A DNA stretch of 64,000 nucleotides, taken from positions 46,789,813 to 46,853,812 of the forward strand of contig CM046855.1 in the NCBI GenBank assembly GCA_025617745.1, read 5' to 3'. Position 1 is the first letter of the stretch. Each line of letters opens with the position of its first letter. This DNA is from Heliocidaris erythrogramma (Eukaryota; Echinodermata; Echinoidea; Camarodonta; Echinometridae). This document shows positions 44,716-55,859 of the stretch, piece after piece. A model generated the notes under the pieces. It saw nothing but the letters and a program-made list of their open reading frames with translations. It did not search any database and was not told the origin of the DNA. A program made the translations under genes and the position numbers.

Positions 44716-44975
44716 TTTAAAGTCTGTGCTTGCTTTCCAGAAGTATGCAGCTCTGGACAACCTTTACAGCTTGGACATATATCCAACATATGTGATTTAA
44801 TTCATAAATGCATTTTTATCTCTCTTGTTTTTTTTTTCTCTCCATTCTTTGTGGATTTTCCTTGACTTTGCTTTTTGAGGTATGCAAGCGTGTTTTCAAA
44901 AATTTAAAACCCTTTTTGTTTTTAGTTTCAGATTGATATGAAACAAAACTGATATGCAATTATGGTACAATATAT

Positions 44976-45010
44976 ATATATATATCGGGATGTGTATGTG
45001 TATACACACA
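44976..45010 (+). repeat. Short (AT)n and (CA)n tracts
   Basis: ATATATATATATAT at 44972-44985 and CACACACACA at 45005-45013. Ordinary microsatellites. Confidence 0.6.
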
Positions 45011-45739
45011 CACAGTATTTCTGTGCAGAAGTGTGATAAATGCTTATGCATATTATCAAAGCTAAATGATTGTATTTGAATATTACATTTGTTATTCAAA
45101 ACTGTATCGGAGAAAATAAAAATGCACTTTTACAGTGATAAAGATAAATAAAAAGATAAAAGATAGTAATAATAATAATAATAGCTGTTTCTTATATAGC
45201 GCCTTACCAGTTACAATGTAACAATGTTCAGACCAACACCTATTTCCACATTTATTTTTACCTTTACATTAATTGCTATTTCTGCTTTTATTTGTACCTT
45301 TATTTGATAATACAATTTCATTTAAGTTAAATGTTAATCTGCTGAAGATTGCAATAAAACCTCACCTAAAGAATACATCAACTGACACAGTTGATAAATA
45401 TGTTCTGCCATTCACAGTCTTACATGATCGACATTTAATCTCTGAGGTTGCAATAAGAAGGTGTTTTCCTAGATATTATCTGCGGTAGTACCATTTTTAG
45501 CATATGCAGAAAGCGATTCACCTGATCAAGTTTAAACATTGACACGTCGAGGTTCCTGGAATTAGTGGAAAAGCAACTATTGACGCTTCTATGGAGCGCA
45601 TAGAGTCAAGTCACATGCCCCCTGGGGGGCAAGCGGAACAAAGCTACGATTCTCGGAGTAACTCAATCCGCCGAGATATTTACCGAAACGCGATATAACT
45701 GCGATGATTCGCATTTCTGGTGAACATAATGGGATTCTA

Positions 45740-46310
45740 TCAAAATGCTTTGGTTGCGTGTTGAGTGTGTTTTTTATCGTGGCAGCAGAAAGACAATCAA
45801 AATCCAGCATAGGGATTATGAGAGTTCCGTAGTAATGTTTGTGCAAAAACATTTGGCAATCTGGTCCCATTTCTGCTATATTTTTGCACCTTCTACCTTT
45901 GAAATCAAAATACAACATTATACCGGTAATCATAATTGATACATGCAAGCCTTTTTGTACCATTTCTTCTGTCTTTTTTTTTTTCAGTTTCTAACTTTGA
46001 AATCAAGATTTAACATCTGAATTTAAGAAGTAAAATTTGTGTACAAATATTTGACTTATTATGATGAATATCACATTGATTGCAGAGACATATAACCTTT
46101 TATAGTAGTTACCATTCATATTGTCATTTGTTTCCCCTAGTTTCTAGTTTGGGAATTGAGATTCAACTTGTGAATTCTAAGACTTTCACAGTAACGTTTG
46201 TGTAAAAAAATATTTGTTTTGTTATGATGAACATCACATTTGCTGCGAAAGGAATAGAGGCATGGAACCTCTGGGTACCATTTCCACCATCTTTGTCAGT
46301 TTTTAGATGA
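45740..46310 (+). repeat. Three imperfect tandem units (~100-200 bp)
   Basis: Two motif pairs recur in step: GTAATGTTTGTGCAAAAACATTTGG (45833), GTAAAATTTGTGTACAAATATT (46033) and GTAACGTTTGTGTAAAAAAA (46192); and CTTTGAAATCAAAATACAAC (45896), CTTTGAAATCAAGATTTAAC (45994), TTTGGGAATTGAGATTCAAC (46147). Each is followed by a TACCATTTC-like motif. The 124-codon minus-strand frame 45589-45963 lies partly in the first unit and shows no known domain. Confidence 0.5.
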
Positions 46311-46624
46311 AATCGTTCAGTAAACGATCAATCTTCAAGCTTCCGCTGCTAAGACGAAGGTATATCTTAGGACTGATGAATATAATCATTTCTTTGTCAT
46401 AAAGGTCTTGGGTTAAACTTTCCATATATAGGTATGCTTGGTAGACTTCTCCTTTTTTTTTTAAGATGGCTGTTTCCCTCTTTGCCTACCTATCTTCATT
46501 CACAAGGAATTTGGCAAATGTTTTTTCTTCTTTTCTAATATTAAGTTTGATTAATATTTCAACAAAAATGGGGGTGTCAGATTTAATCTTTACACATTAA
46601 GCTTTACAGGCTTGTTCCCCCCCC

Positions 46625-46789
46625 CCCCCATGTTTTCTGAAATGAAGTACATGCATTTGTACGTGGTACCCATTAAAAAACCTGGGTGGAGAGAAGCAAT
46701 GTCGATAAAATGTCTTGCCTTGCCAGGGATCAAACCCATAACCTTTGTTTTTTCAGTCGGGTATTTAAACCACTCGACAACGACACCTG
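46625..46789 (-). repeat. tRNA-derived SINE-like fragment
   Basis: On the minus strand: AGGTGTCGTTGTCGAGTGGT (box A region), GGGTTTGATCCC (box B), then the body CCACCCAGG...TGGGTACCA. It shares the body with the 10.7-kb SINE-like repeat. A poly-C tract (46617-46629) adjoins its 3' side. Confidence 0.6.
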
Positions 46790-46838
46790 TATAAAAATGA
46801 TTATATACTGTATATGGCAATATTTATTTATCCCTCCT

Positions 46839-46990
46839 GGACCCCATTTCATAAAACTTGTTTAATATCAATAACAAGTTGCAATAACTGTTATAAGCTA
46901 TTGAAATTCTTGCATCTGATTGGCTGAGAGCAAATTTATCTTAGAAATGTGGCAGTTATTACTGATAACAAGTTTTATGAAACGGGCCCC
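46839..46990 (+). mobile_element. Palindromic MITE family A, copy 5
   Basis: GGACCCCATTTCATAAAACTTG and CAAGTTTTATGAAACGGGCC are inverted termini. The core ACTGTTATAAGCTATTGAAA, then CTTGCATCTGATTGGCTGAG is the family core. It ends 46 bp before SNAP-25 exon 6, close to the expected branch point. Confidence 0.8.
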
Positions 46991-47036
46991 AGATCTTATT
47001 CCTTGACTTCTTTTTTCTGCCATTGTTTCTCTGCAG

Positions 47037-47174
47037 ATTGGGTAACTTTGAGAAGGGAGATGACTACAAGAAGACATGGAAGGGGAATGACGATGGCAAG
47101 GTCAACTCTCACCAGCCAATGAGGGTGGAGGATGACCGTGATGGGATGGCAGGCAACCAAACCATGATTACAAG
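47037..47174 (+). CDS. SNAP25: SNAP-25 coding exon 6 (138 nt)
   Basis: Encodes the linker between the two SNARE helices, from LGNFEKGDDYKKTWKG through QPMRVEDDRDGMAGNQTMIT, and splits an arginine codon with exon 7. The segment QP-RV-D-R is a recognisable SNAP-25 linker motif. The rest is more variable, as usual. Acceptor is CTGCAG (47031-47036) after a good pyrimidine tract. Donor is AAG|GTCAGT at 47175, weaker than the other constitutive donors. Phase 2 in, 2 out. The reading frame stays open past the donor into a LINE-derived sequence, up to a stop at 47344-47346. Confidence 0.93.
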
Positions 47175-47189
47175 GTCAGTAATGAAAAA

Positions 47190-47830
47190 AACAAAGAACA
47201 TGATAAAATTCAGCTTTTCAAGAACTAGAATTATATTCATTGGTACGAAGTGCTGGAACAGCATTCCATGTGAACTTAAATCATGTCCTTCATTATCAGT
47301 ATTCAAACAAAAATTTAAGTCTTATAAATTGCAAAAAGATGTTTAACACAATTTACATTAGCATGCTATAGATGTTCAACCTCCCTTCTTCTATCTACAT
47401 GACATCAACCTCAGTTCTCATCTTGCTCCTAGTTCTCTCTTTCTCTCTTTCTCTCTCTCTCTCCCTCCCTCTCTCTCTCTCCCTCCCTCCCTCCCTCCCT
47501 CACTCTCTCCCTCCCTCCCTCCCTCCCTCACTCTCCCTCCCTCACTCTCCCTCATTCTTTCCCTTTCCCCCATCTTTTTTCTTTTTAATATGTTATTATT
47601 TACTTTCTATATCTTTGTATTACTTTGGGATTACCCTCGATAAGCCTCTTTGGCTTTTGGTAATCCCTCCATATTCGATTATTTTAAATGTTGTTGTTTT
47701 TTCATTATTGTGAATCGTCACAAAATGTATTTTTACCATGCTTGTAATTTGTTCTCGTTTGTATTTTATCATGTTGTTTTTATCCTTTGAATTTGAATAT
47801 GGAAATAAATGAAATGAAATGAAATGAAAT
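47190..47830 (+). mobile_element. 5'-truncated LINE fragment (ORF2 end and 3' tail)
   Basis: 47195-47330 encodes FSFSRTRIIFIGTKCWNSIP, ELKSCPSLSVFKQKFK, the pattern typical of the C-terminus of non-LTR retrotransposon ORF2 (W-N-S-I/L-P...SL..FK..L/F K). A 3' UTR follows, with a hairpin GGATTACC...GGTAATCC at 47629-47668 and a (GAAAT)n tail at 47805-47830. A CT/CCCT microsatellite (47430-47570) interrupts it. The rest of the LINE is missing, as in most 5'-truncated insertions. It starts only about 15-20 nt after the exon 6 donor. Confidence 0.75.
47430..47570 (+). repeat. CT/CCCT microsatellite
   Basis: CTCTCT followed by repeated CCCTCCCTCC and CACTCTCC. The Leu/Ser/Pro-rich open frame here is repeat text. 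Confidence 0.9.
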
Positions 47831-47923
47831 GACAGACTTTCGAAAGGTCATCCTAAGGCAGCATGTATATTTTAGCCTTGTGGGCATCATCACCTTTCAA
47901 AATATGCGAACAGCACAAAGACG

Positions 47924-48104
47924 TACTGTAAAAGTGGAAATTTTCTCGCGATTAATTTTTCGCGCTCGTCCAAGTAAGATGAATTTCATATGTATACGGG
48001 CAAAAGAATACATAACAAAAACATTTTTTTATTTTCGCGCACATATCACGCTGCGCAAAATGCGCGAAAGTTTCCACGCCGCAAAATATTCCACATTTAC
48101 AGTA
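47924..48104. mobile_element. Palindromic MITE family B, copy 2
   Basis: TACTGTAAAAGTGGAAATTT...AATATTCCACATTTACAGTA are inverted termini. Internal TTTCTCGCG and CGCGAAAG stems match the family. Confidence 0.65.
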
Positions 48105-48657
48105 CTATATAATCCAAACATGATTTCTAAAGGCAGTACAATTGGGTATTGAAATTGCTCTGAAATTGATTTCTTGAAAGTCCTTGCAGTCGTGTTAGAG
48201 GCTCGTATTCTTGAGAGCGGCCCAAGTTGAACCTGGTTTTACTTGGTACACTGTTTAATGGAAGGCCAAGTCTCAGCCCCTAAGTTCTGTATAAAATTAC
48301 TGTAAATGTGCAACAAAATAAAAAATTAAAAATTAATTTAGCCATGGAAGGGAAATTAGGGACAAGGGACAAGTTTTTGTATTTTCATTTAGTTACAGAA
48401 TTATGGGTGATTTGTACAGGATGAAAAAGTTGACATTTATTGGCACTCCATAAATCGGTAGACTAAATCTACGCCCTTAGGCAGGGTTTAAACCTGGCCT
48501 AACCTTCAACGGTTTTTGAGAATACTTGCTAAAGATGTTTTTATCATAGGAGATATTTCATAGAATGCTTTCTTTTATACTTATTTTCTACTACACTGTG
48601 GACAGTTGGGACGTTACCTGATTAGCTGCCACTCTGTTTTACGGTTTATACTTTGTA

Positions 48658-48860
48658 TACTGTAAAAATGGAAATTTTCACACTTTTAAATTTTAGCGCT
48701 CGGCCAAGTAAAATGAATTTCACGTTTTTAATTTTGTGGCTGTGTTTGGCTCATGTGCAATAGATCATATAACCTTAGCGGTATTCGCGTGTTTTGATTT
48801 TGGCACCAATTTCATGCCACGCGAAATATGTGAAAATTCGCTCACCACAAAATATTGTTT
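48658..48860. mobile_element. Palindromic MITE family B, copy 3 (diverged)
   Basis: TACTGTAAAAATGGAAATTTTC, then TAGCGCTCGGCCAAGTAAAA, ATGAATTTCACG parallels copy 2 (GCGCTCGTCCAAGTAAGATG). The right end is worn and has no clear terminal repeat. Confidence 0.55.
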
Positions 48861-50987
48861 ATGTGATTTGTTACATATATGAGGCGATATTAAAAACACC
48901 TGAAATTCATTTGCTGCCACAGTGGAAAGTGTGAAATGACTTGATGCAACATTGTAGATATTTTTGCACCTCCTGATTCTGCCATTGATTTTTACGTAAT
49001 AATTCAATTCTCGTTTGAAATATGTCCCTTTTTAATGCTTATCTGTTGACCATGGAAGATTTATGTTAAGAACTTAGTATTGTTTTATTTCTCCCCCCCC
49101 CCCCCAATATTCTTTCTATATTCATGAGCTAGTCAATTCTAAAAAGAGTTATGCATTTTGCTTTGATTTGGTGGCTCCTTTTGTTACTTACGAAAACAGT
49201 GGTTTACCTGGAATATTCATGATGTTCCGTTAATATTGACTTTGCGCCACTCTATGTTGTTTCAAGGGAGGGGGGAATAGGACCGCTTTCATGTAACATG
49301 AGCTACAAGGCTGCAGGCCCTTTTTGTTATAAAGCATATGGTTGGTAGTGTTTGATCAAAACAAATAGTGGAGGGTGGCGGTCTTTGTACTTTTCTTTCT
49401 ACGAATTCAATATGTAAAGATACTGAATTCATTATATTTAAGTCAAACTTTAATAAAATTTCGTATTTTTTCAGTCATGAAAATATTTTGAAGGAGATAG
49501 AGTAAGTTATTCCTCTATTAATTTTGTCATATCTAGTAAAAAAAAATAGCAAATATGAAGATCAAGCTTCCACAAAATATATGGTAATTCTGTCATTCTT
49601 ACAGAGAAATATGAGCAAGTTCTAACACGGTGCTCAAACAATAATCTGACCAAAACTTTGCTTCTTCTTTTTTCTTATTATGGAAATATCCAACCAGTTT
49701 GCATTTTCATTAGTGTGTCGCCACATTAAAAAATACATGTGCCGGATATTTGAATAAAGTCATTAATTGTAGATTGTATAAAGTAAGGAACATGAATAGT
49801 AGAGGATTGTTTCCTAGATGACTACCAGTCAAGTGTCATACCTTTACCAAGGCAGGTGTTAGCATGGGATATATGTGTCTTAGTTGATATCCGGCAAATG
49901 ATCCTTTCGTTCTGGATCAGGAAATATCAAAGGTTATGTACCCTTCAACTTCTAGGATACATTTCAAGTGCTTCTTTCTATGGAGTCAGTGTAATACAAA
50001 CTAGTGAAGTAGCACACCGATGCACATTTTACAGCTATTTTCATAGCATATACTGACTGTCCTCACTTCCACACGGTGCTCTGACCTATGCTTCAGCAAC
50101 AATAGCTCTGAGCTTATTTTTTTCAAAGATATAGAGTTGAGTTTTTCAAATTTTTCTCAGATTATTGATTTGTTTTATCTGGAGTAAAAAGTAAAAGTGA
50201 ATTATATGTATAAACAAACATACGGTAATATATTTCTTGTCAAAAATGGGGGGGGGAGATGATATCTTTGATTAAAGTGACAAAAGCTGGCAATTTGTGT
50301 ACATATTCTAGGGCCGGCAGAGGGCAACTTTGCAACTTCGTGAATAAACAAAATGGGAGATGTGCTCTGCAGGTAAATCACAGAGTTGCCAATTTGTGTT
50401 TCATAAAATCACTTTAATGATATTGTGATATGATTAAAAACTTTACCTTTAAAAAGTAATTTCAGAGTTGGAAAATCTAGACAGGTGTTATCAAACCTAA
50501 GGCAGTTGTGATGAATGGACTCATTTATTTTCCATGGGGAAAGAAATACCAAAGGTTGCCAGTCTGACAGCAACCATACTGACATACAGAGTCCATTTGA
50601 AACATGTGATAGTATTTGATAATTTCTTTTCATAGAAAGTTTCAGAGATAAAATCTGATTAAGACATAGATTTGACACACATACAATAAATCCCATTCCC
50701 ACATGCTCTAAAGCCTCTTTTTAAAAACTCTGTAGCATAATGAAATAGGTACATTTGTAGCATTGTGCGCATCAGAAAAATTTATTTTCTATATTGTAAA
50801 ACAAAGATTAGTAAATATACATAAGTCTCTTTTTACACAGTTGTTACCTTCACAGAAGCCAAGAGGTTGTTTTTTATAATTAATCTTCATATTGCTACTT
50901 CTATGTCTATTCCATTATTTCTTTTTATAGCATTTCCCGTGTACTAACGTTTCTGTGTATTTGTATTTTATGCATTTACATGTACAT
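48861..50987. other. Non-coding SNAP-25 intron 6-7 stretch
   Basis: No exon or clear element. Poly-C at about 49094-49105 and poly-G at 50248-50255. Confidence 0.4.
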
Positions 50988-51165
50988 CCTGTGAAACCAG
51001 AAATTTGTGCACGCATGAAACTTTCACAGATTTCACGAGTGGTCAAGATTCGTGAAAATCTGAATGATATGAATCTCAAATGGCGCATGTTATTTTTGCA
51101 ATTGGCAAAAAAATTTTAGCCAGGAACACAGCCGTCACTAACAATTTGCAAAAGTTTCTTGTTTT
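50988..51165. mobile_element. Palindromic MITE family B, copy 4 (partial)
   Basis: CTGTGAAACCAGAAATTTGT and GCATGAAACTTTCACAGATT, TCACGAGTGGTCAAGATTCG match copy 1 closely. The right part is diverged (GCAAAAGTTTC), and no terminal CAGTA is seen. It ends about 80 nt before exon 7. Confidence 0.55.
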
Positions 51166-51242
51166 AATGAAATTTTGAAGTAATCCCCACTTGAACTTGC
51201 CATATCCCTGTATCTGTCTTAATCTCTATTGCTCATCTGTAG

Positions 51243-51387
51243 AATAACGAATGATGCCCGCGAGGATGAGATGGATGAAAACCTGACCCAGGTGAGCGGC
51301 ATCGTGGGTAATCTGCGTCACATGGCCATCGACATGCAGAGCGAGATTGGAGCTCAGAACCAACAGGTTGAACGAATCACTAGCAAG
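51243..51387 (+). CDS. SNAP25: SNAP-25 coding exon 7 (145 nt)
   Basis: Encodes most of the second SNARE (Qc) helix: [40 protein letters not shown] and QVERITSK. The glutamine in GAQNQQ occupies the position of the zero-layer glutamine of this helix. Acceptor is CTGTAG (51237-51242), donor AAG|GTAAGA at 51388, phase 2 in and 0 out. The 145-nt length equals the vertebrate exon. Because it ends in phase 0 after ITSK, it can join either 8p (starting GDSN) or 8d (starting ARLN) without changing frame. Confidence 0.96.
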
Positions 51388-54300
51388 GTAAGAAACACAC
51401 CCAGGACTAACTATTCCTTCATCCTCATATATGTCATGCCTTCTACATCATACTTAAGGGCGATTCTGTGCATTATGTCCCACACACCAGATGTCTTTTA
51501 ACCATTTATTTAATTAAAGAATAAAACTCTTGATATGCTCATTGTGTAATGGTAGTGATACTGAATAAACCCTTTATAGTCAATGATCATATCAAAGAGG
51601 TTTTCATTTCTTTGATCTAATAATGGATACAAGTCATGTCGTGTGGGACACATTGCAGGAAGCACACATAATAATTTGGGTTGCCATTTGCAAAATCTGT
51701 AAGTTCTTGGTTGGATCACTGCATGCGAGCCAGTAAAAAATAAGGCACCACATATCTGCAAAGATTAGCATATTAAGATCCATATCAAATTTGTTCTGTT
51801 ATTTTAAAATGCATTCAAAGCTATAAATGCAAAAGCCAAAAAGCCTATTTTCCATTTGATTTATCAACATTGCTGTTTTTGATTTACATGGATCATTAAA
51901 CCTATATAGCTTAATTTTGTTTGCCTTGATTATATGCAGGCACTGCAAAAAAAGGTTGATTTAAAAAAAAAGAAAACGGCTTGTATAAATCCATTTTCTG
52001 GTACTTTGTTGTCTCAAATCTGCTCTTAAAATTTGATACAGTGAAGCTCATATAATTTTGCCTTGTGTGTCATTATTTTGACATTAATATATTTAGGAGT
52101 TCATATTGCATTAGCATCATTGAATATATTGTTTTATCTGTTTAAAGCCAGTAGGGTGGGAACTCTTTGTTGCAGGGTACTAGTAATACATCTTTGGCTC
52201 TCAACAGTTGATTTTTAATCATTGTTTTATTCAGTTGATTGTGAAAATTGTTTCATGATCAAACATTCTCTCATAATACAGTCTAAGTCTTTTGTGTTTT
52301 CAGCTGTTCCCATGTGTTTATACTAATGGGATGGTTGTCTTTAATCACTAATTCATGCACCTCCATCTGTCGTATCACATGCATTTTAATTCATCTTCAT
52401 ACTTGAAGCAATATTTGAAGTATTTTACTACCCATTTTGATATTGTTTGAAAATGAAACATGTGTATGCACTTTATGTTTTCACCAATTGTTTCAGGCAG
52501 ATCTATGCAAAAATGGTTTGTCTTTTAGATTGTATTGGTAAAAGCAAAACAAAAAGTAATAATAATAGTCCATTTCACTTTAGTAGAGTTTTTATTTCTT
52601 TGGACTTCAATCTTGTGGCATGTTTATCAAGGAACATCATCATATCCAAAAACTTGACTATTACGACTATAGCAGTAAATGTTTCAGTAAATGTTTCAGT
52701 AAATAGTGAAATCAGTATCATTAAGCCTACGATTTGCGATTTGCTACAAAATTTAATTTCGAAACAGCAACTTACTGCAAAAGTGTCTTAGGTAAAAAAG
52801 GGGGAAAACGTTACGAGATTGATTTTTGCTACATTTTAACGTAATAACATGATTTCCACCTTCTGTGGAATAGACTTAGTATCTTGTGTTATTCCGTACA
52901 GAAATTTACAGGTATTAAAAAGCGTCCACTTGGAAGTGTATTAACTTTTATTACCCACTGGTATTGAAAAAGATCTAATTTTTAAACTCTGAAATAATGA
53001 CAAAACTGATTAAATAGGCATAATTCCAATTTTGGTATCTTGTTCATGCACTGATGCATTGCCTTTGAACTGCACATGACACAAGCACATAAAGTTGTAT
53101 CATGATCTACATCACCCTTTTGCTAAGATCACTGCTTTTTGTATGTTATTAAAACCGTATACTCTTTAAAGGGTTCTGTACCAGTTTAGAGTTGTATTAG
53201 CTGGTTATATCAGCTACTCCAGTTTTACTGATGCCTTTCATTTTTATACTTACATGTATGATGAAGTTCCATGAAACTTGTTCTTTATGATAATTTTCAA
53301 AGTTTGATGAATGTTTTTGGCCATTTTCAGAGCATATTTTGAAATTTGTAGCTTAAGAAGGAAGCACCATATTAATTCAAAGTTTAGATATATCTTCAAA
53401 AGTATAACTAGAAATGATATCCGGCGTAGACGTCCGGCATTATAAATTTCTTGCATTTACAAATTGATAGACATGATGTCGAGTAATGATGTCATAGTAA
53501 TACTGTAAAGCATTCAATTTGAATATTGACATTTACCAGGAATATCATTTTTTTAGGTATTTCTTTTTGTGATCAACATGGATATTATGTCTTTTGTTTT
53601 TAAATTTCTTTCCTATTTCATATGTTAATGGGGTGGAGTTGATAGCCAGAGTCTAATGATATGTTATTGCAAATACTTGAATTGTTTAGATGTAATATGC
53701 TTAAAATCTGATAGAGAATTCAAGTTTTTCATGAGTTATTCAGATTGAGAAGAAAATGTTAAAATACAGCAGTCGTTACAAAAGATCTTGTACATTTTTC
53801 TCTTCATTCTGTTACATAAATGATATTTTGCACTGTAATTTGGCATTGAAACTAGAATCGTAAAAGAAATTATGTAATACTGCTATTATTAGATCTTTCC
53901 ACCCACTCAGTAGTGAGGGAAAAAAAAGAAAATAATTTGCCAGTTTCTTTTTGCGTGTGTGATGGATTTTCTGATATCCCACACAAACAACCCAGATACA
54001 TTGATCATGGGTCCTTCAAATATCATCGTTGTTTTCCCATATGGATTATTCTAGTTTAAAGTTCTCTTATTCTTGGCTCCTCCTAAGAAATGGGATGAGA
54101 GAGAGCCATGATGAAGGGTTTTTGAATATTTACACCCACGTTCTTGTGCTTGTCATCAGGTATTTTGAAATGACATCATATCTATTTTATGAAGTTATGT
54201 CATGGTTGAAACCAGGAGAAAATATGGTTGGCTTGCCATTTGGTAATATTTCAGAAATCATACTTATTTCTCTTCTATCATATCATGTTTGAAACCAGGA

Positions 54301-54824
54301 GAGAAGAATTTGGGGGCCTTTTATGATGATTCCAAAGATGTAGTTATTTGATTGTTTTGTTTTTCATAACTCTGTGAGGGATTAAGACTGTTCATTCATC
54401 ATAGATCATGAAAGGCAACTCCACCCCACCCCTCTAGGGGTGCATGTGTTACATAACAGCACCTTTTTGTAGATCTAAAAATCATCACTCATTATCTTGT
54501 TCAGGTATTAATTTCAACGACCTTTACACCCTTTTTGCATCATGGAATCATAGCTTTTTGAATGATCAATGCTTTTTTAAACTTACACTTTATCATTCAT
54601 TGGGTTTTTTTTCTTTCTTTCATAATTTTAACTCATTCATTCTTTTTTTTTCCTTCCATTTGTTTTTGTACCTCTATTTTCTCCCACACCCTACGCTGCA
54701 CACACTCACACTCACGCTGCTGCCATTGGTTTGCTCCTTCATGTCATCTTTCATTCTTTGAACCTTCTGTAACCCATCCTCATCTGTTTTTCCATCATAT
54801 TTTCTATTGTTGTTAAACCATCAG
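51388..54824. other. SNAP-25 intron 7-8p
   Basis: No further exon found. Contains three short tandem copies of AGTAAATGTTTC near 52675-52710. From 54590 to 54820 the sequence is CU-rich with CACACTCACACTCACG, providing a long pyrimidine-rich approach to exon 8p. A TGCATG lies at 54441-54446. Confidence 0.45.
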
Positions 54825-54887
54825 GGTGATTCTAACGTGGAACGCTTGGCTGTAGCTAACAGCCGTGCTAGCAAGCTTCTCAAATAG
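54825..54887 (+). CDS. SNAP25: SNAP-25 proximal terminal exon 8p
   Basis: Encodes the last 20 residues of one SNAP-25 form, GDSNVERLAVANSRASKLLK, ending TAG at 54885-54887. Acceptor is ACCATCAG (ending 54824), phase 0. It aligns with the vertebrate C-terminal exon: GDSN matches the ADSN start, and AN-RA matches its middle. The heptad hydrophobics of the SNARE helix are kept (V, L, A, A, L). It lacks the TRID motif present in 8d. It is two residues shorter than 8d and ends in lysine. No transcript evidence is available here. Support comes from phase, acceptor and alignment, which are unlikely to coincide by chance. Confidence 0.85.
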   Translation, partial: GDSNVERLAVANSRASKLLK

Positions 54888-55859
54888 AGCCCTACATGGA
54901 TTACTATGAGTGGGAACAGCGTTGCACACAACACCCTAATGATGAATCCAAGACGAATAGAAGATTACCGTCAATTTTAGCCGTTCTTACCTTATGATTT
55001 TAAATGAGTTATTCGTTAATTTCATGCCCGTAATGAGAGAAAACCAGTGGCAGTGATCTTTCTTTTAAAAAATACAATATTCCAGATTCGCTATTTAGTA
55101 AAAGCAAACTCTTTTCCTTTCTTTTCCTTTTTTGTTGGAGGGCTATAACAATGCTCTTTGCACATCATTTTCTAGCACATCCTGACAATAGATGATATAC
55201 GCTGAAAAATGTTATTAGACTGTCATAATACTAACTAATTGGGTCGTTCAAAAGCATTTCATATAACTTGATTTGTCATGTAGTGGCTGTAATTTTTTCT
55301 GTAAATTCATAAACCAGAAAAGTTCATTCTTATTCAAACCCAGGTTTACATAATTAAACTCTGACAAAAGATCTGTTGGTAAGATAAGGATTGGTCTCAC
55401 ATATGTCAAATACATGTAGCTGTTTCAACACTTCATGATATAGAAAAAGAAAGAAGAAATCCACAAAAACATTCAGCCCAATCATGTGCAATATTCAAAC
55501 AGCATTACAAAACAGCTTATTACAGGTACAGGCATTTATTGATTGTGAATAGCAAAATATTTTTTATCTTGTTATTGCTATCAAGAAATTATAATGTTTC
55601 TAAATATCAAAAAGGGATCATTGCAATCACCCACTGGGTATTATTTTTTATAGCAGATTTTTAAGGCATATTAGCAGGGTTTTTGAGTAATTTTTCCATC
55701 CCATAGTTCTGTTCGGATACACCTCCTAAAGTCATTAATCAACCCACCATGGTATTGGTTTAAAAGACAGTGCCATTATCCTTTTGATAACACTAAACAT
55801 TTATAAGAAACCTAATTCATCGACATAAAAAGTAACAGAACAAACAACCCAGCAATAAA
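54888..55859 (+). other. Putative 3' UTR of the 8p transcript
   Basis: Runs from the 8p stop to the first AATAAA. It is AT-rich with no other feature. An earlier ATTAAA lies at 55353-55358. Confidence 0.4.
55854..55859 (+). terminator. Candidate poly(A) signal for 8p transcripts
   Basis: AATAAA, 967 nt after the 8p stop, followed within 25 nt by TTTATTACTTCTATCATTAT, a U-rich downstream region. Confidence 0.4.

Noticed and set aside
45589-45963. 124-codon minus-strand frame as a gene
   Set aside because: No recognisable domain, no splice signals examined that would extend it, and it overlaps a degenerate tandem repeat.
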